From the NCBI GenBank assembly GCA_016721465.1, contig JADKIA010000029.1, positions 138,822 through 202,821 on the forward strand: DNA of 64,000 nucleotides, read 5' to 3'. A program made the translations under genes and the position numbers. The notes beneath the pieces are model-generated. The model did not search any database. It was not told where the DNA came from and was given only the letters and a program-made list of their open reading frames with translations. The DNA is from Ideonella sp. (lineage in GTDB: Bacteria > Pseudomonadota > Gammaproteobacteria > Burkholderiales > Burkholderiaceae_C). How positions within the stretch are numbered: the stretch's first letter is position 1; the number at the start of each line of letters is the position of its first letter. Below, in pieces: positions 1 to 8,694 of this stretch.

Positions 1-1
1 G

Positions 2-619
2 GCGGCGCAGCGCCGCACGCTGGCCGAAGTCGATGCCGCCTGGCAGCGCTGCGGGCCCGCGCCGCGCGGGCGCGCCGCTGCGCTCGATGCCGAATTCCGC
101 AGCGCGCGCGACGCCTTGCGCCAGTGGCTGGACGATGGCACACAGCGCGCCTGGCTCGGCACCTGCGATGCGCTGGATGCCAAACTGGCACTGTGCCGGG
201 CGCTTGAGCAGCAGGCCACTGCCGATGCCACCGAGGCCGACCCGACGACGCAAGCCGCCGCGTGGCAGGCCTTGCCCCTGTTGCCGCCGCCCTTCGAAGA
301 GGTGTTGCGCCGGCGCGCCGGGCTGGCACCGGCGGACGGCACCATCCCCGCGCCACCCATCGACGAGCTGCTGCTGCAGATCGAGACCGCGTGGGAGCTG
401 CCGACGCCGCCGGCCTTCGAGGCTGCGCGCCGCGAGCGCAAGCTGCTGGCCATGAAGGCCGCCCTCGAAGGCCGCCGCGCCGGCGCCGCCGTTGCCCTGT
501 TGCCCGATGCGGCCCTGGCGCTCCTGCTGGGTTGCGCCAGCCTGGACAACGGCCAGCAAGACCGGTTGGCCGCCGTGCTCGCGGCCTGGCGCCGGCGGGG
601 CCCGCAGCGCCAGCCCTGA
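2..619 (+). CDS. DUF349 domain-containing protein (3' end)
   Basis: The reading frame is open from the left edge to the TGA at 617-619, so the 5' end lies outside the window. The first visible residues carry the DUF349 hallmark: a Trp, a Gly-Pro spacing and then an Arg-rich helix (W-Q-R-C-G-P, later FRSARDAL). The rest is Ala/Leu/Arg-rich helix with no catalytic motif. DUF349 proteins of proteobacteria are long, predicted coiled-coil proteins of unknown biochemical role. Family assignment rests on one repeat, so it is moderate. A 173-bp gap separates it from the next gene. Confidence 0.6.
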   Translation, partial: AAQRRTLAEVDAAWQRCGPAPRGRAAALDAEFRSARDALRQWLDDGTQRAWLGTCDALDAKLALCRALEQQATADATEADPTTQAAAWQALPLLPPPFEEVLRRRAGLAPADGTIPAPPIDELLLQIETAWELPTPPAFEAARRERKLLAMKAALEGRRAGAAVALLPDAALALLLGCASLDNGQQDRLAAVLAAWRRRGPQRQP

Positions 620-792
620 GCGCCGGTGCCGAGCGAGGCCTTCGCCGATCTGGTCCGCTCCGGATTGCCCGGACGTCCGGGTACGATCGAGCCGAGTCTT
701 CGCGCAAGGCCTTGAGCCGATCATCGCGGCCCGCGGCGGTGCAGGCCACCTGAGCCGCGTCGCGGCTCTGTTCACCCAACCAGGAGCAGCCC

Positions 793-1230
793 ATGGCCCG
801 TGTCAGCACCTACCTGAACTTCCCGCGCAGCACCGAGCAGGCCTTCCTGTTCTACCGTTCGGTTTTCGGTGGCGAGTTCATCGGGCCCATCAACCGCTAT
901 GTCGACATCCCACCCACGCCGGGCCAGCCGGCCATTGCCGAGGCCGACAAGGGTCTGGTCATGCACGTGGAGCTGCCCATCCTGGGCGGACATGTGCTGA
1001 TGGGCTCGGACGCACCGCAGTCGATGGGCTTGACCGTCATCTCGGGCAACCAGGTGAGCATCAACCTCGAGCCCGACACGCGGGCCGAGGCCGATCGCCT
1101 GTTCGAGGGCCTGGCGGTGAACGGCAAGGTCGAGATGCCGATGGCCGACATGTTCTGGGGCGCCTACTTCGGCTGCCTTGTCGATCGGTTCGGCGTGCGC
1201 TGGATGGTCAACTGCGCCAACCAGCCTTGA
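793..1230 (+). CDS. VOC family protein, PhnB-like
   Basis: This 145-residue protein belongs to the vicinal oxygen chelate fold in its PhnB/3-demethylubiquinone-methyltransferase-like form. Seen: N-terminal YLNFPRSTEQAFLFYRSVFG, the central HVLMGSDAP segment, and the C-terminal FWGAYFGCLVDRFGVRWMVN, all in the usual order and length. Members lack a uniform activity; many are uncharacterised metal-independent proteins. The start follows a CAGGAG ribosome-binding site at 780-785. It appears monocistronic: 162 bp of non-coding sequence follows before the Bug gene. Confidence 0.85.
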   Translation: MARVSTYLNFPRSTEQAFLFYRSVFGGEFIGPINRYVDIPPTPGQPAIAEADKGLVMHVELPILGGHVLMGSDAPQSMGLTVISGNQVSINLEPDTRAEADRLFEGLAVNGKVEMPMADMFWGAYFGCLVDRFGVRWMVNCANQP

Positions 1231-1393
1231 GCGGTCGCGCTCGAAAGGCGGGCATCGCGGCGGCGCTGGCCGCTCGGTTTGAAACGCTTCAATGCAAATT
1301 TGCTGGCGAGTCCGGCGGATGCGTGGCGGCAAATGGGTTACAACCCTGGCCGCGGCACGATTCGTGAAATAGTTCCACACAGGAGACCGGCAG

Positions 1394-2404
1394 ATGACAG
1401 GAAGCAACTTCCAGCGCCGCATGACGCGCGCCCTGGCCGCAATGGCGTGCGCGACCACCGCGGTGCTGGTCGCCTGGCCCGGTGGCGCCGTGGCGCAGCC
1501 CTCGAGCAGTTACCCCGACAAGCCCGTGCGCTTCGTCGTGCCCTACCCACCGGGTGGCGGCACCGACGTGATTGCGCGCATCGTGCAAGGCAAGTTCCAG
1601 GACGTGCTGGGCCAGCCCGTCGTCATCGAGAACAAGGGCGGAGCTGGCGGCTCGGTGGGCACCGAGATGGCGGCCAAGGCCGGGCCGGACGGCTACACCG
1701 TGCTGTTCACGCTGAGCTCGCACACCATCAACCCGGCCATCTACCCCAAGCTCAACTTCGACACCGTGAAGGATTTCGAGCCCATCGGCACGGTGGCCTC
1801 GCTGCCGCAGATCCTGGTGGCCGGGCCACAGGTGCCGGTGAACACCGTGGCCGAGCTGGTGGCCATGGCCAAGGCCAAGCCCGAGATGTTTGCCTATGCC
1901 TCGGTGGGCAACGGCTCGCCGGGGCACCTGGCCGGTGAGCTGATGAAGCTGCGCACCGGCATCAAGATGACGCACATCCCCTACCGCGGTGGCGGCCCGG
2001 CCGTCACCGACGTGATGGGCGGCCAGGTGCCGCTGCTGTGGGTGTCGATCCCCGCCGCCGCGCAGTTCGTCAAGGCCGGCAAGCTCAAGGCGCTGGCGGT
2101 GTCTACGCTCAAGCGCAGCGCGGCCTTCCCCGAGGTGCCCACGATGGTGGAGGCCGGCGTGGCCGATTTCGAGGTGGACAGCTGGTATGCGATGTTCGTG
2201 CCCACGCGCACGCCCAAGGCCGTGATCGACAAGCTCAACAAGGCGCTGAACAGCGTGGTGGCCGATGCCGACATCAAGACCAAGCTGCTGGCGCAAGGCA
2301 GTGAAGGCGTGGGCGGCACGCCCGATGCGCTGGGCAAGACCGTGAGCGCTGAAATCACCAAGTGGGCCAAGCTGGCCAAGGACGCCCAGATCAAGGCCGA
2401 TTGA
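1394..2404 (+). CDS. Bug family tripartite tricarboxylate transporter substrate-binding protein
   Basis: A 336-residue periplasmic solute receptor of the Bug/TctC family. An N-terminal signal peptide ends near AVAQP (about residue 35), followed by the Bug signature YPDKPVRFVVPYPPGGGTD, the NKGGAGGSVGTEMAA loop and THIPYRGGGPAVTDVMGG. An AGGAG box lies at 1380-1384. It sits 15 bp upstream of the sauS-like gene in the same direction, suggesting that it captures the substrate of that pathway. No TctA/TctB membrane subunits are nearby; orphan Bug genes are common in Burkholderiales. Ligand inferred from context only: a small organic acid, possibly sulfoacetate. Confidence 0.88.
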   Translation: MTGSNFQRRMTRALAAMACATTAVLVAWPGGAVAQPSSSYPDKPVRFVVPYPPGGGTDVIARIVQGKFQDVLGQPVVIENKGGAGGSVGTEMAAKAGPDGYTVLFTLSSHTINPAIYPKLNFDTVKDFEPIGTVASLPQILVAGPQVPVNTVAELVAMAKAKPEMFAYASVGNGSPGHLAGELMKLRTGIKMTHIPYRGGGPAVTDVMGGQVPLLWVSIPAAAQFVKAGKLKALAVSTLKRSAAFPEVPTMVEAGVADFEVDSWYAMFVPTRTPKAVIDKLNKALNSVVADADIKTKLLAQGSEGVGGTPDALGKTVSAEITKWAKLAKDAQIKAD

Positions 2405-2419
2405 GGCCAGGAGCGCAGC

Positions 2420-3850
2420 ATGGCAACCGAACGGCGCGAGTCCGAACCCAACCCCACCGCCGACATGGTGGCCGAGCTGGTGGCGCGCGCCCGCGCGGCG
2501 CAGGCCATCGCCGACGGCCACGACCAGGCCCGCACCGACGAGCTGGTGGCCGCGGCCGGTTGGGCCATCATGGAGCCCGGCCGCAACCGCGCGCTGGCCG
2601 AGCTGGCGGTGGCCGACACCGGCATTGGCAATGTCGACGACAAGCTGCGCAAGAACCACCGCAAGACACTGGGCCTGCTGCGTGACCTGCTCGGCGCCAA
2701 GTCGGTGGGCGTGATCGCCGAGCACCCGGAGTTGGGCATCACCGAGATCGCGCGGCCGGTGGGTGTGGTGTGCGCGATCACGCCCAGCACCAACCCGGCG
2801 GCCACGCCAGCGAACAAGATCATCAATGCGCTCAAGGGCCGCAATGCGGTGATCGTGGCGCCGTCGCCCAAGGGCTGGAGCACCTGCGCGAGGCTCGTCG
2901 AACTCATTCACGAGCAGTTCCGCCGCATCGGTGCGCCGCTCGACCTGGTGCAGCTGCTGCCCAGCCCGGTGACCAAGCAGAGCACGGCCGAGCTGATGCG
3001 GCAGTGCGACCTGGTGGTGGCCACCGGCTCGCAGGCCAACGTGCGCGCGGCCTACGCTTCGGGCACGCCAGCCTTCGGCGTGGGCGCGGGCAACGTGGCC
3101 GGCATCGTCGACGAGACGGCCGACGTGGCCGCCGCCGCCGAGCGCGTGATGCGCAGCAAGACCTTCGACAACGCCACGAGTTGTTCGTCGGAGAACAGCC
3201 TGGTGCTGCTGGCAGCGGTGCGCGAGGCCATGGTCGGCGCACTGCGCGAACTCGGCGCAGTGCTGCTGGATGCGCGCCAGAAGGCCGCGCTGCAAACGCT
3301 GATGTGGCCGGACGGCAAGCTATCGCCAGCGGCCATCGGCCAATCGGCGACGCTGATCGCGCAGCGCGCCGGCCTGCCCGAGCTGGCGGCGCTGCAACCT
3401 CGCCTGCTGATGGTGGAAGAAAGCGGCATCGGCGACGCCTGCCCCTTCTCCGGCGAGAAGTTGAGCCCCGTGATCGCGCTGTACACCGTGCCCGATTTCG
3501 ACGCGGCGGCCGAGACCGTGCGCCGCATCTACGCGCACCAGGGCGCCGGCCACTCGGTGGGCCTGCACAGCCGGCGCCCCGAGCGCGCGCTGCAGCTGGG
3601 CCTCACGTTGCCGGTCTCGCGCGTGATCGTGGAGCAGGCGCATGCCATCGCCACCGGTGGCAGTTTCGACAACGGCCTGCCGTTTTCGCTGTCGATGGGC
3701 TGCGGCACCTGGGGCGGCAACAACTTCTCCGACAACCTGAACTACCGCCATTACCTGAACATCACGCGCATCTCGCGGCCCATCCCGGAGAAGGTGCCCA
3801 CCGAGCGCGAGATCTTCGGCGCCTACTTCGACAAGTACGGGGCCCATTGA
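2420..3850 (+). CDS. sauS: CoA-acylating aldehyde dehydrogenase, sulfoacetaldehyde dehydrogenase (SauS)-like
   Basis: A 476-residue member of the acylating branch of the aldehyde dehydrogenase superfamily, which interconverts an aldehyde and its acyl-CoA using NAD(P). Seen: the cofactor region VGVVCAITPSTNPAATP, the catalytic Cys in FDNATSCSSENSLV, and GGSFDNGLPFSLSMGCGTWG near the C-terminus, typical of SauS/EutE-like enzymes. The adjoining AMP-forming ligase (TGATG overlap at 3848-3852) reproduces the sauS-sauT pair of the Cupriavidus necator sulfoacetate pathway, in which sulfoacetate is activated to sulfoacetyl-CoA and reduced to sulfoacetaldehyde. No sulfoacetaldehyde acetyltransferase (xsc) is visible, so the exact substrate is an inference. 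Confidence 0.78.
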   Translation: MATERRESEPNPTADMVAELVARARAAQAIADGHDQARTDELVAAAGWAIMEPGRNRALAELAVADTGIGNVDDKLRKNHRKTLGLLRDLLGAKSVGVIAEHPELGITEIARPVGVVCAITPSTNPAATPANKIINALKGRNAVIVAPSPKGWSTCARLVELIHEQFRRIGAPLDLVQLLPSPVTKQSTAELMRQCDLVVATGSQANVRAAYASGTPAFGVGAGNVAGIVDETADVAAAAERVMRSKTFDNATSCSSENSLVLLAAVREAMVGALRELGAVLLDARQKAALQTLMWPDGKLSPAAIGQSATLIAQRAGLPELAALQPRLLMVEESGIGDACPFSGEKLSPVIALYTVPDFDAAAETVRRIYAHQGAGHSVGLHSRRPERALQLGLTLPVSRVIVEQAHAIATGGSFDNGLPFSLSMGCGTWGGNNFSDNLNYRHYLNITRISRPIPEKVPTEREIFGAYFDKYGAH

Positions 3851-5370
3851 TGCTGGCGGGTGCGCAGCGCACGGTGCGCGATCTGGTCGAGCACGCCGCG
3901 GCCGCTCGGCCCGACGCGGTCTATGCGCTGGACACCGAGGGCACGCGAAGCATCAGCCAGGCCCTGCTCGCCGCGAACTGTCGGCGCGTGAGCGCGTGGT
4001 TGGGATCGCTGGGCTGCGGGCCGGGCGACACCGTGTCGCTGGTGATGCCCAACGGCCTGGGCACGCTGCAACTGCTGCTGGGCGCCATGCATGGCGGGCG
4101 CATCGTGAACCCGGTGAACCTGCTGTCGTCCGCCGAGCAGATGCGCTATGTCATCGGCCACAGCGATTGCAGTCTGGTGCTGGCGACCGCCGATTGGGCC
4201 GACACCCTGCGTGGCGTGCTGTCGCAGATCGAGCGGCCGATCACGCTGCAGATCGTATCGGCCGACGAACTGCAATGCCCCGACGTGCCCGCCGCACCTG
4301 GTGTGCCCGCGCCCGCCGCCGGCGATGCCGCGCTGCTGATGTACACCTCGGGCACCACTGGCGTGCCCAAGGGCGTGCTGCTGACGCACGGCAACCTGGT
4401 GGCCAATGCCCAGGCCATCAGCGCCGAACACGGCTTGCACGCAGGCGACCGCGTGCTGGCCGTGCTGCCGCTGTACCACATCAACGCCTTCACCGTGACC
4501 ATGCTGGCACCGCTGGCGCATGGCGGCAGCCTGGCCATGCCGCCGAAGTTCTCCGCCGCGCGTTTCTGGGCCCAGGCCCATGAGCGTGCCTGCACCTGGA
4601 TCAACGTGGTGCCGACGATGATCAGCTACCTGCTCGAGGGCGAGACGCCGCCGCGCGCGCAGACGCAGGCGCTGCGTTTCTGCCGCTCGGCCTCGGCCGC
4701 GCTGCCGCCCGAACACCTGCGCGCCTTCGAGGCCAAGTTCGGCATCGGCATCATCGAGACCATGGGCCTGACCGAGACGGCGGCGCCCTCGTTCTCCAAT
4801 CCGCTCGATCCGGCGCAGCGCAAGCTGGGTGCCGTGGGGCGCGCCTCGGGCTGCGAGGCGCGGGTGGTGGACGCCAGCTTGGCGCCGCTGCCCGATGGCG
4901 GCACTGGCGAGATCGTCATCCGCGGTCCGAACGTGATGCGAGGCTACTACAAGAACGACGCGGCCACGAAGGAAGCCTTCACGCCCGACGGCTGGCTGCG
5001 CACCGGCGACCTGGGGCACCGCGACGCCGACGGCTTCTTCTTCGTCACCGGCCGCATCAAGGAGCTGATCATCAAGGGCGGCGAGAACATCGCGCCGCGC
5101 GAGCTCGACGAGGTGCTGCTGCAGCACCCGGCCGTGCTCGAAGCGGCGGTGGTGGGCGTGCCCGACAAGCACTATGGGCAGGAGATCCTGGCCTGCATCG
5201 TGCTGCGCGAGGGGCACGACGGGGCCATGGCCGAAGCGGCGCTGCGCGATTTCTGCACCGAGCGCTTGGGGCGCTACAAGACGCCCAAGGTCTTTCGCTT
5301 CGTGCGCGAGCTGCCGCGCGGGCCATCGGGCAAGGTGCAGCGCCTGAAGCTGCTGGACCTGCCGGCCTGA
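3850..5370 (+). CDS. sauT: AMP-forming acyl-CoA ligase, sulfoacetate-CoA ligase (SauT)-like
   Basis: A 506-residue ANL-superfamily adenylate-forming enzyme, expected to activate an acid to its CoA thioester with ATP. Seen: P-loop-like LLMYTSGTTGVPKGVLLTHG, the motif ETMGLTETAAP, GWLRTGDLGHRDADGFFFV, hinge GRIKELIIKGGENIAPRE and the C-terminal lysine in RGPSGKVQRL. The ATG at 3850 shares one base with the sauS TGA, so the two are translationally coupled and the substrates should be consecutive. By analogy with sauST the acid is sulfoacetate; other small acids remain possible. Confidence 0.75.
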   Translation: MLAGAQRTVRDLVEHAAAARPDAVYALDTEGTRSISQALLAANCRRVSAWLGSLGCGPGDTVSLVMPNGLGTLQLLLGAMHGGRIVNPVNLLSSAEQMRYVIGHSDCSLVLATADWADTLRGVLSQIERPITLQIVSADELQCPDVPAAPGVPAPAAGDAALLMYTSGTTGVPKGVLLTHGNLVANAQAISAEHGLHAGDRVLAVLPLYHINAFTVTMLAPLAHGGSLAMPPKFSAARFWAQAHERACTWINVVPTMISYLLEGETPPRAQTQALRFCRSASAALPPEHLRAFEAKFGIGIIETMGLTETAAPSFSNPLDPAQRKLGAVGRASGCEARVVDASLAPLPDGGTGEIVIRGPNVMRGYYKNDAATKEAFTPDGWLRTGDLGHRDADGFFFVTGRIKELIIKGGENIAPRELDEVLLQHPAVLEAAVVGVPDKHYGQEILACIVLREGHDGAMAEAALRDFCTERLGRYKTPKVFRFVRELPRGPSGKVQRLKLLDLPA

Positions 5371-5392
5371 TCGACGCCGGGCTTGGTGCCGA

Positions 5393-5851
5393 TCAGGTCG
5401 GCGCCAGGTCCTTCTGCATGAACACGCTCAGCGGATCCTCGGCATAGTCACCAAATGGCCCGCGGCGAACGAAGCCGGCGCGTTCGTACAGCCCCAAGGC
5501 CTCGGGCTGCAGGATGCCGGTCTCCAGCATCAGCTGGCGGCACTCGCGCGCGATGGCCTCGGTTTGCAGAAAGTCCAGCAGTCGCTGCGACACCCCTTGC
5601 CCGCGCCAGGCCGGCTGCACGAACATGCGCTTGACTTCACCCCACTGCGCGCCCAGCACCACCGCGCCACAGGCCATCGCCGCACCGGCCTCGTCGCGCA
5701 CCACCGCGAACAGCACCTCGGGCTGCGACAGCGCTCGCACGTCGATGCCGTGGTGGCTCTCGGCCGGGTACAGCGGCTTCTGGTAGGCATCCAGCGCGTC
5801 GATCAGGGCCAGCACCTCGGGCTGGTCGGCGGGTTCCAGGCGGATGGTCAT
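5393..5851 (-). CDS. GNAT family N-acetyltransferase
   Basis: A 152-residue acetyl-CoA-dependent N-acetyltransferase fold. Seen: the acetyl-CoA pyrophosphate loop WRGQGVSQRLLDFL, preceded by EVKRMFVQP (motif D/A strand), and the C-terminal ALGLYERAGFVRRGPFGDY. The start at 5851 (MTIRLEPADQ) was preferred over an in-frame upstream start because homologues begin there. The substrate cannot be inferred. It is convergent with sauT, with 22 bp between the stops, and divergent from the nitroreductase gene. Confidence 0.85.
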   Translation of the reverse strand: MTIRLEPADQPEVLALIDALDAYQKPLYPAESHHGIDVRALSQPEVLFAVVRDEAGAAMACGAVVLGAQWGEVKRMFVQPAWRGQGVSQRLLDFLQTEAIARECRQLMLETGILQPEALGLYERAGFVRRGPFGDYAEDPLSVFMQKDLAPT

Positions 5852-5991
5852 GCGGTGTGGGGGCCAAGGTTCAGGTTCGGCGCATTGTGCCGGCGCGGGC
5901 TTTGGCAAAGCCAGGCGCGGGCTGGCCGATGGTGTTTCCCCCCACAATGTGGCCCACCTGCCCCGGTTGCCTGCGCACGAAAGACCCGCCC

Positions 5992-6576
5992 ATGAACAAG
6001 CTGTCCCCGGCCATCGATCTGGCCTTCACCAATGCCCGCACCTTCAACAAGTTCGACGGCCGCGCCATCAGCGAAACCCTGCTGCAGCAGGTCTACGACA
6101 CGATGAAATGGGCGCCCACGTCGATGAACTGCCAGCCCGCGCGACTGGTCTTCCTGCGCAGCGCCGAGGCCAAGGCGCGCCTGAAGCCTGCGCTGTCGCC
6201 GGGCAACCTGGACAAGACCATGGCCGCACCGGTGGTGGTGATCGTGGCCATGGACACGCGCTTCTACGAGCACCTGCCCACGCAGTTCGCGGCCTACGAT
6301 GCCAGGCCCATGTTCGAGGCCAATGCGGCCCTGGCCGAAGCCACGGCGTTTCGCAACAGCTCGCTGCAAGGGGCGTACTTCATGATTGCCGCGCGCCTGC
6401 ATGGGCTGGACTGCGGTGCGATGAGTGGCTTCGACGCCGCCAAGGTCAACGCCGAGTTCTTTGCCGACGGGCGCTGCAAGGCCAACTTCCTGATCAACCT
6501 GGGCCATGGCGATGCGGCGGGCAACCACCCGCGTGGCCCGCGCCTGCCCTTTGCCGACGTGACGCAGGTGCTCTGA
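5992..6576 (+). CDS. Malonic semialdehyde reductase RutE-like nitroreductase
   Basis: A 194-residue FMN-dependent nitroreductase-fold protein closely following the RutE pattern: ARTFNKFDGRAISETLLQQV, MKWAPTSMNCQPARLVFLRS, ALSPGNLDKTMAAPVVVIVA and FRNSSLQGAYFMIAARLHGL. RutE reduces malonic semialdehyde to 3-hydroxypropionate in the Rut pyrimidine pathway. No other rut genes are present, so here it is probably a stand-alone reductase of aldehydes or nitro compounds. It is 5 bp upstream of a GST gene and probably cotranscribed with it. Confidence 0.82.
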   Translation: MNKLSPAIDLAFTNARTFNKFDGRAISETLLQQVYDTMKWAPTSMNCQPARLVFLRSAEAKARLKPALSPGNLDKTMAAPVVVIVAMDTRFYEHLPTQFAAYDARPMFEANAALAEATAFRNSSLQGAYFMIAARLHGLDCGAMSGFDAAKVNAEFFADGRCKANFLINLGHGDAAGNHPRGPRLPFADVTQVL

Positions 6577-6581
6577 TCGCC

Positions 6582-7187
6582 ATGAAACTCTATTTCTCCC
6601 CCTTTTCGCCCTACGTGCGCAAGTGCCTGGTCACCGCGCATGAACTGGGCCTGGACCAGCGCATCGAGCTGCTGCCCTGCGCCGCCCACCCGGTGCAGCG
6701 CGACGCCAAGCTCGTGGCCGACAACCCGCTGGGCAAGATCCCCACTTTCTTCAGCGACGATGGCCTGGTGCTGTTCGACAGCCGCGTCATCTGCGAATAC
6801 CTCAACGACCTGGGGCAAGGCTCGATCTTTCCGCCGGCCGGTCGTGCCCGCTGGGAAGCGCTCACCCTGCACAGCCTGGCCGACGGCATGCTCGATGCGG
6901 CGCTTTTGATTCGTTATGAGCTGACGGCCCGCCCCGAGGCCCTGCGCTGGGCCGATTGGCAGGCCGGGCAGATGGCCAAGATCGAGGCGGCGATGGGGGC
7001 GCTCGATGGCCAGGTGACGGCGCTGAAGGGGCGCGTGGACATCGGCACCCTGGCGCTGGCCTGCGCGCTGGGCTACCTGGACCTGCGCTTTGCCGACATG
7101 GCCTGGCGCTCGCGCCATGCGCCGCTGGCGGCCTGGTGCGCCGAGTTCATGCAGCGGCCGTCGATGCAGGCCAGCTGGTCGCTCTGA
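6582..7187 (+). CDS. Glutathione S-transferase family protein
   Basis: A 201-residue cytosolic GST. The thioredoxin-like N-terminal domain shows FSPFSPYVRKCLVTAHELGL, NPLGKIPTF with its cis-Pro, and the glutathione-contacting LFDSRVICEYL; an all-helical C-terminal domain ends in FMQRPSMQASWSL. It resembles the YfcF/YibF-type bacterial GSTs that conjugate or reduce small electrophiles. The gene begins 5 bp after the RutE-like gene, so the two may act on a shared electrophilic substrate. The stop at 7185-7187 is followed by a tandem hairpin terminator. Confidence 0.85.
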   Translation: MKLYFSPFSPYVRKCLVTAHELGLDQRIELLPCAAHPVQRDAKLVADNPLGKIPTFFSDDGLVLFDSRVICEYLNDLGQGSIFPPAGRARWEALTLHSLADGMLDAALLIRYELTARPEALRWADWQAGQMAKIEAAMGALDGQVTALKGRVDIGTLALACALGYLDLRFADMAWRSRHAPLAAWCAEFMQRPSMQASWSL

Positions 7188-7224
7188 GCGCCCCAAGGAC
7201 GCAGCCATGCGGCGCCCGTCCCCA

Positions 7225-7311
7225 GGCGCTCTCAAGCAAAGTGGCAGAGCCACATTTGCTTGAGAGCGCCGCCTCAGCGTCAGCCCGCTCGCCGCGCGCT
7301 GACGCTGAGGC
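7225..7311. terminator. Two adjacent perfect hairpins between convergent genes
   Basis: Two back-to-back inverted repeats lie between the convergent GST and MFS genes. The first has perfect 16-bp arms (GGCGCTCTCAAGCAAA at 7225-7240 and its complement at 7255-7270), with an inner GTGGC/GCCAC stem in the loop. The second has perfect 14-bp arms (GCCTCAGCGTCAGC at 7271-7284, complement at 7298-7311). There is no T-tract on either side. Position suggests a bidirectional transcription stop, but the length and perfection also suit a mobile palindromic repeat. Confidence 0.6.
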
Positions 7312-7335
7312 GGCTCTTCGGCGCACGGGCCCGAG

Positions 7336-8601
7336 TCAACGGCGCGGGAATGCCCGACCCATGCCGATGTAGATCAGCGCGCCGAGCAGCAGGGCACCGG
7401 CGGCGATCTGCAAGGCCAGCGCAAAGCCGGCGGCCTGGTTGGCGGCGCGGCCCAGCAGCCAGGCCGCCAACGGTGGGCCGAGGATCTGCCCCACGCCATA
7501 CAGGGCGGTGAGCAGGCCCATCGTGCTGGCGATGTGCCCTGGCGCGAGCCGTCGCACCTCCTGCATCGCAAAGAAGGTGATCGCGGTGAAGGGCAGGCCG
7601 AGCATCACGCTGCCAGCGACGAACCCGGCGAGGGTGGGGCTCCACAGCGGCGTCATCACGCCCGCCGCCTGCAGCACATAGGCCGCCGCCAGTGCGCGGC
7701 GCAGGTCGCCGCTGACCTTGACGCGCGTGGACATCAGCGCGCCGGCCACCACGCCCAGGCCGACGATCGGCCAGAACAGGTCGAGCCAGGCCGAGCCGGG
7801 CAGGGCGCTGCGCGCGATCACCGGCAAGAAGGTGGCGGTGATGATGTAGCCGAAGCCGGCCAGGCCATAGGCCAGGGCCAGCGTGATGATCTCGGTGCCC
7901 CCGTGCAGGGCCGCCGGCGGCGTGGCCGGTGCGGGGCCCGATGGCACGGCCGCTGGCGGCGCGGTGGAGGTGGCGGCCGGCGCCGCGCCGAAGACCCTCC
8001 AAACCGTTGCAGTGAGCGCCAAGGCGAGCGCGCCGAACACCAGCCAGCCGGTGGTCGCGCGCCCGTGCAGCGCCACCAGACCGGTCACCAGCACGCCGCT
8101 GAGCGCGATGCCGGCGCCTGGCCCGGTGTACATGGCCCCACCGATCGCGCCCTGGCCGCGGGCCGCCAGTTGTGCCAGACACCAGCCCGAGCTGTAGACG
8201 AACACCAGCGCACTGGCCACGCCCGCCGCAAAGCGCAGCAGCGGCCACAGCACCGGCCATGGCAAGGCCATGGCCAGCGTGAGCAGGGTGGTGGCCACCA
8301 GGCCGCCGCGCACCATGGCCGGCCCATCGATCGCTGGCCAACGCCCCACCCGGGCCCACAGCCAGGGCTGGAAGGTGCAGGCCAATGCACCGGCCAGGTA
8401 GCCCAGGTAGTTGGCACTGGCCAGCCAGCTGGCCGCCGGCAGATCCACAAGGCCCTCGGCCAGCATCAGCGGCAGCAAGGGCGTGAAGGCGAAGCGGCCG
8501 ATGCCCATGGCCACCGCCAAGGCGGTGGCGCCAGCCAGCGCAATGGTCCATGCGCCGGGGCTCGGCGAGGTGGGCAGGCGGTCGGCGGGGGCTCTGGTCA
8601 C
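7336..8601 (-). CDS. YbfB/YjiJ family MFS transporter
   Basis: A roughly 420-residue polytopic membrane protein with about 12 hydrophobic segments. Seen: ALAVAMGIGRFAFTPLLPLM at the N-terminus, typical of the YbfB/YjiJ branch of the major facilitator superfamily, and YGLAGFGYIITATFLPVIAR in the middle. No ATG fits the start; a GTG at 8601 gives a natural N-terminus, and a TTG at 8676 would add 25 poorly hydrophobic residues. It is the last gene of a leftward run that includes uraH, puuD and the NCS2 permease, so a purine-related solute is plausible but unproven. Confidence 0.8.
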   Translation of the reverse strand: MTRAPADRLPTSPSPGAWTIALAGATALAVAMGIGRFAFTPLLPLMLAEGLVDLPAASWLASANYLGYLAGALACTFQPWLWARVGRWPAIDGPAMVRGGLVATTLLTLAMALPWPVLWPLLRFAAGVASALVFVYSSGWCLAQLAARGQGAIGGAMYTGPGAGIALSGVLVTGLVALHGRATTGWLVFGALALALTATVWRVFGAAPAATSTAPPAAVPSGPAPATPPAALHGGTEIITLALAYGLAGFGYIITATFLPVIARSALPGSAWLDLFWPIVGLGVVAGALMSTRVKVSGDLRRALAAAYVLQAAGVMTPLWSPTLAGFVAGSVMLGLPFTAITFFAMQEVRRLAPGHIASTMGLLTALYGVGQILGPPLAAWLLGRAANQAAGFALALQIAAGALLLGALIYIGMGRAFPRR

Positions 8602-8694
8602 GTGGCGGCGAGGCTGGCTTGGGCGCGGAGGCGACCCCCGTTGCTGGTCACCGAAGGGCACCGCAGTGTGCCCCAAGCCATGCGTTCGACCCGC

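Noticed and set aside
668..681. Palindrome CCCGGACGTCCGGG between the DUF349 and VOC genes
   Set aside because: Short and GC-only, with no T-run and no second site; not distinguishable from chance in sequence of this composition.
1294..1303. Palindrome GCAAATTTGC upstream of the Bug/sauST unit
   Set aside because: Only 10 bp and no flanking symmetry or adjacent regulator gene, so an operator call would be guesswork.
1289..3295. Long open frame on the minus strand opposite the Bug and sauS genes
   Set aside because: It is a shadow frame of GC-rich coding sequence, rich in His, Arg and Ala, with no family motif; the plus-strand proteins are clear.
5992..6576. Part of a Rut pyrimidine degradation pathway
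   Set aside because: Only a RutE-like gene is present; none of rutA-D, F or G is nearby.
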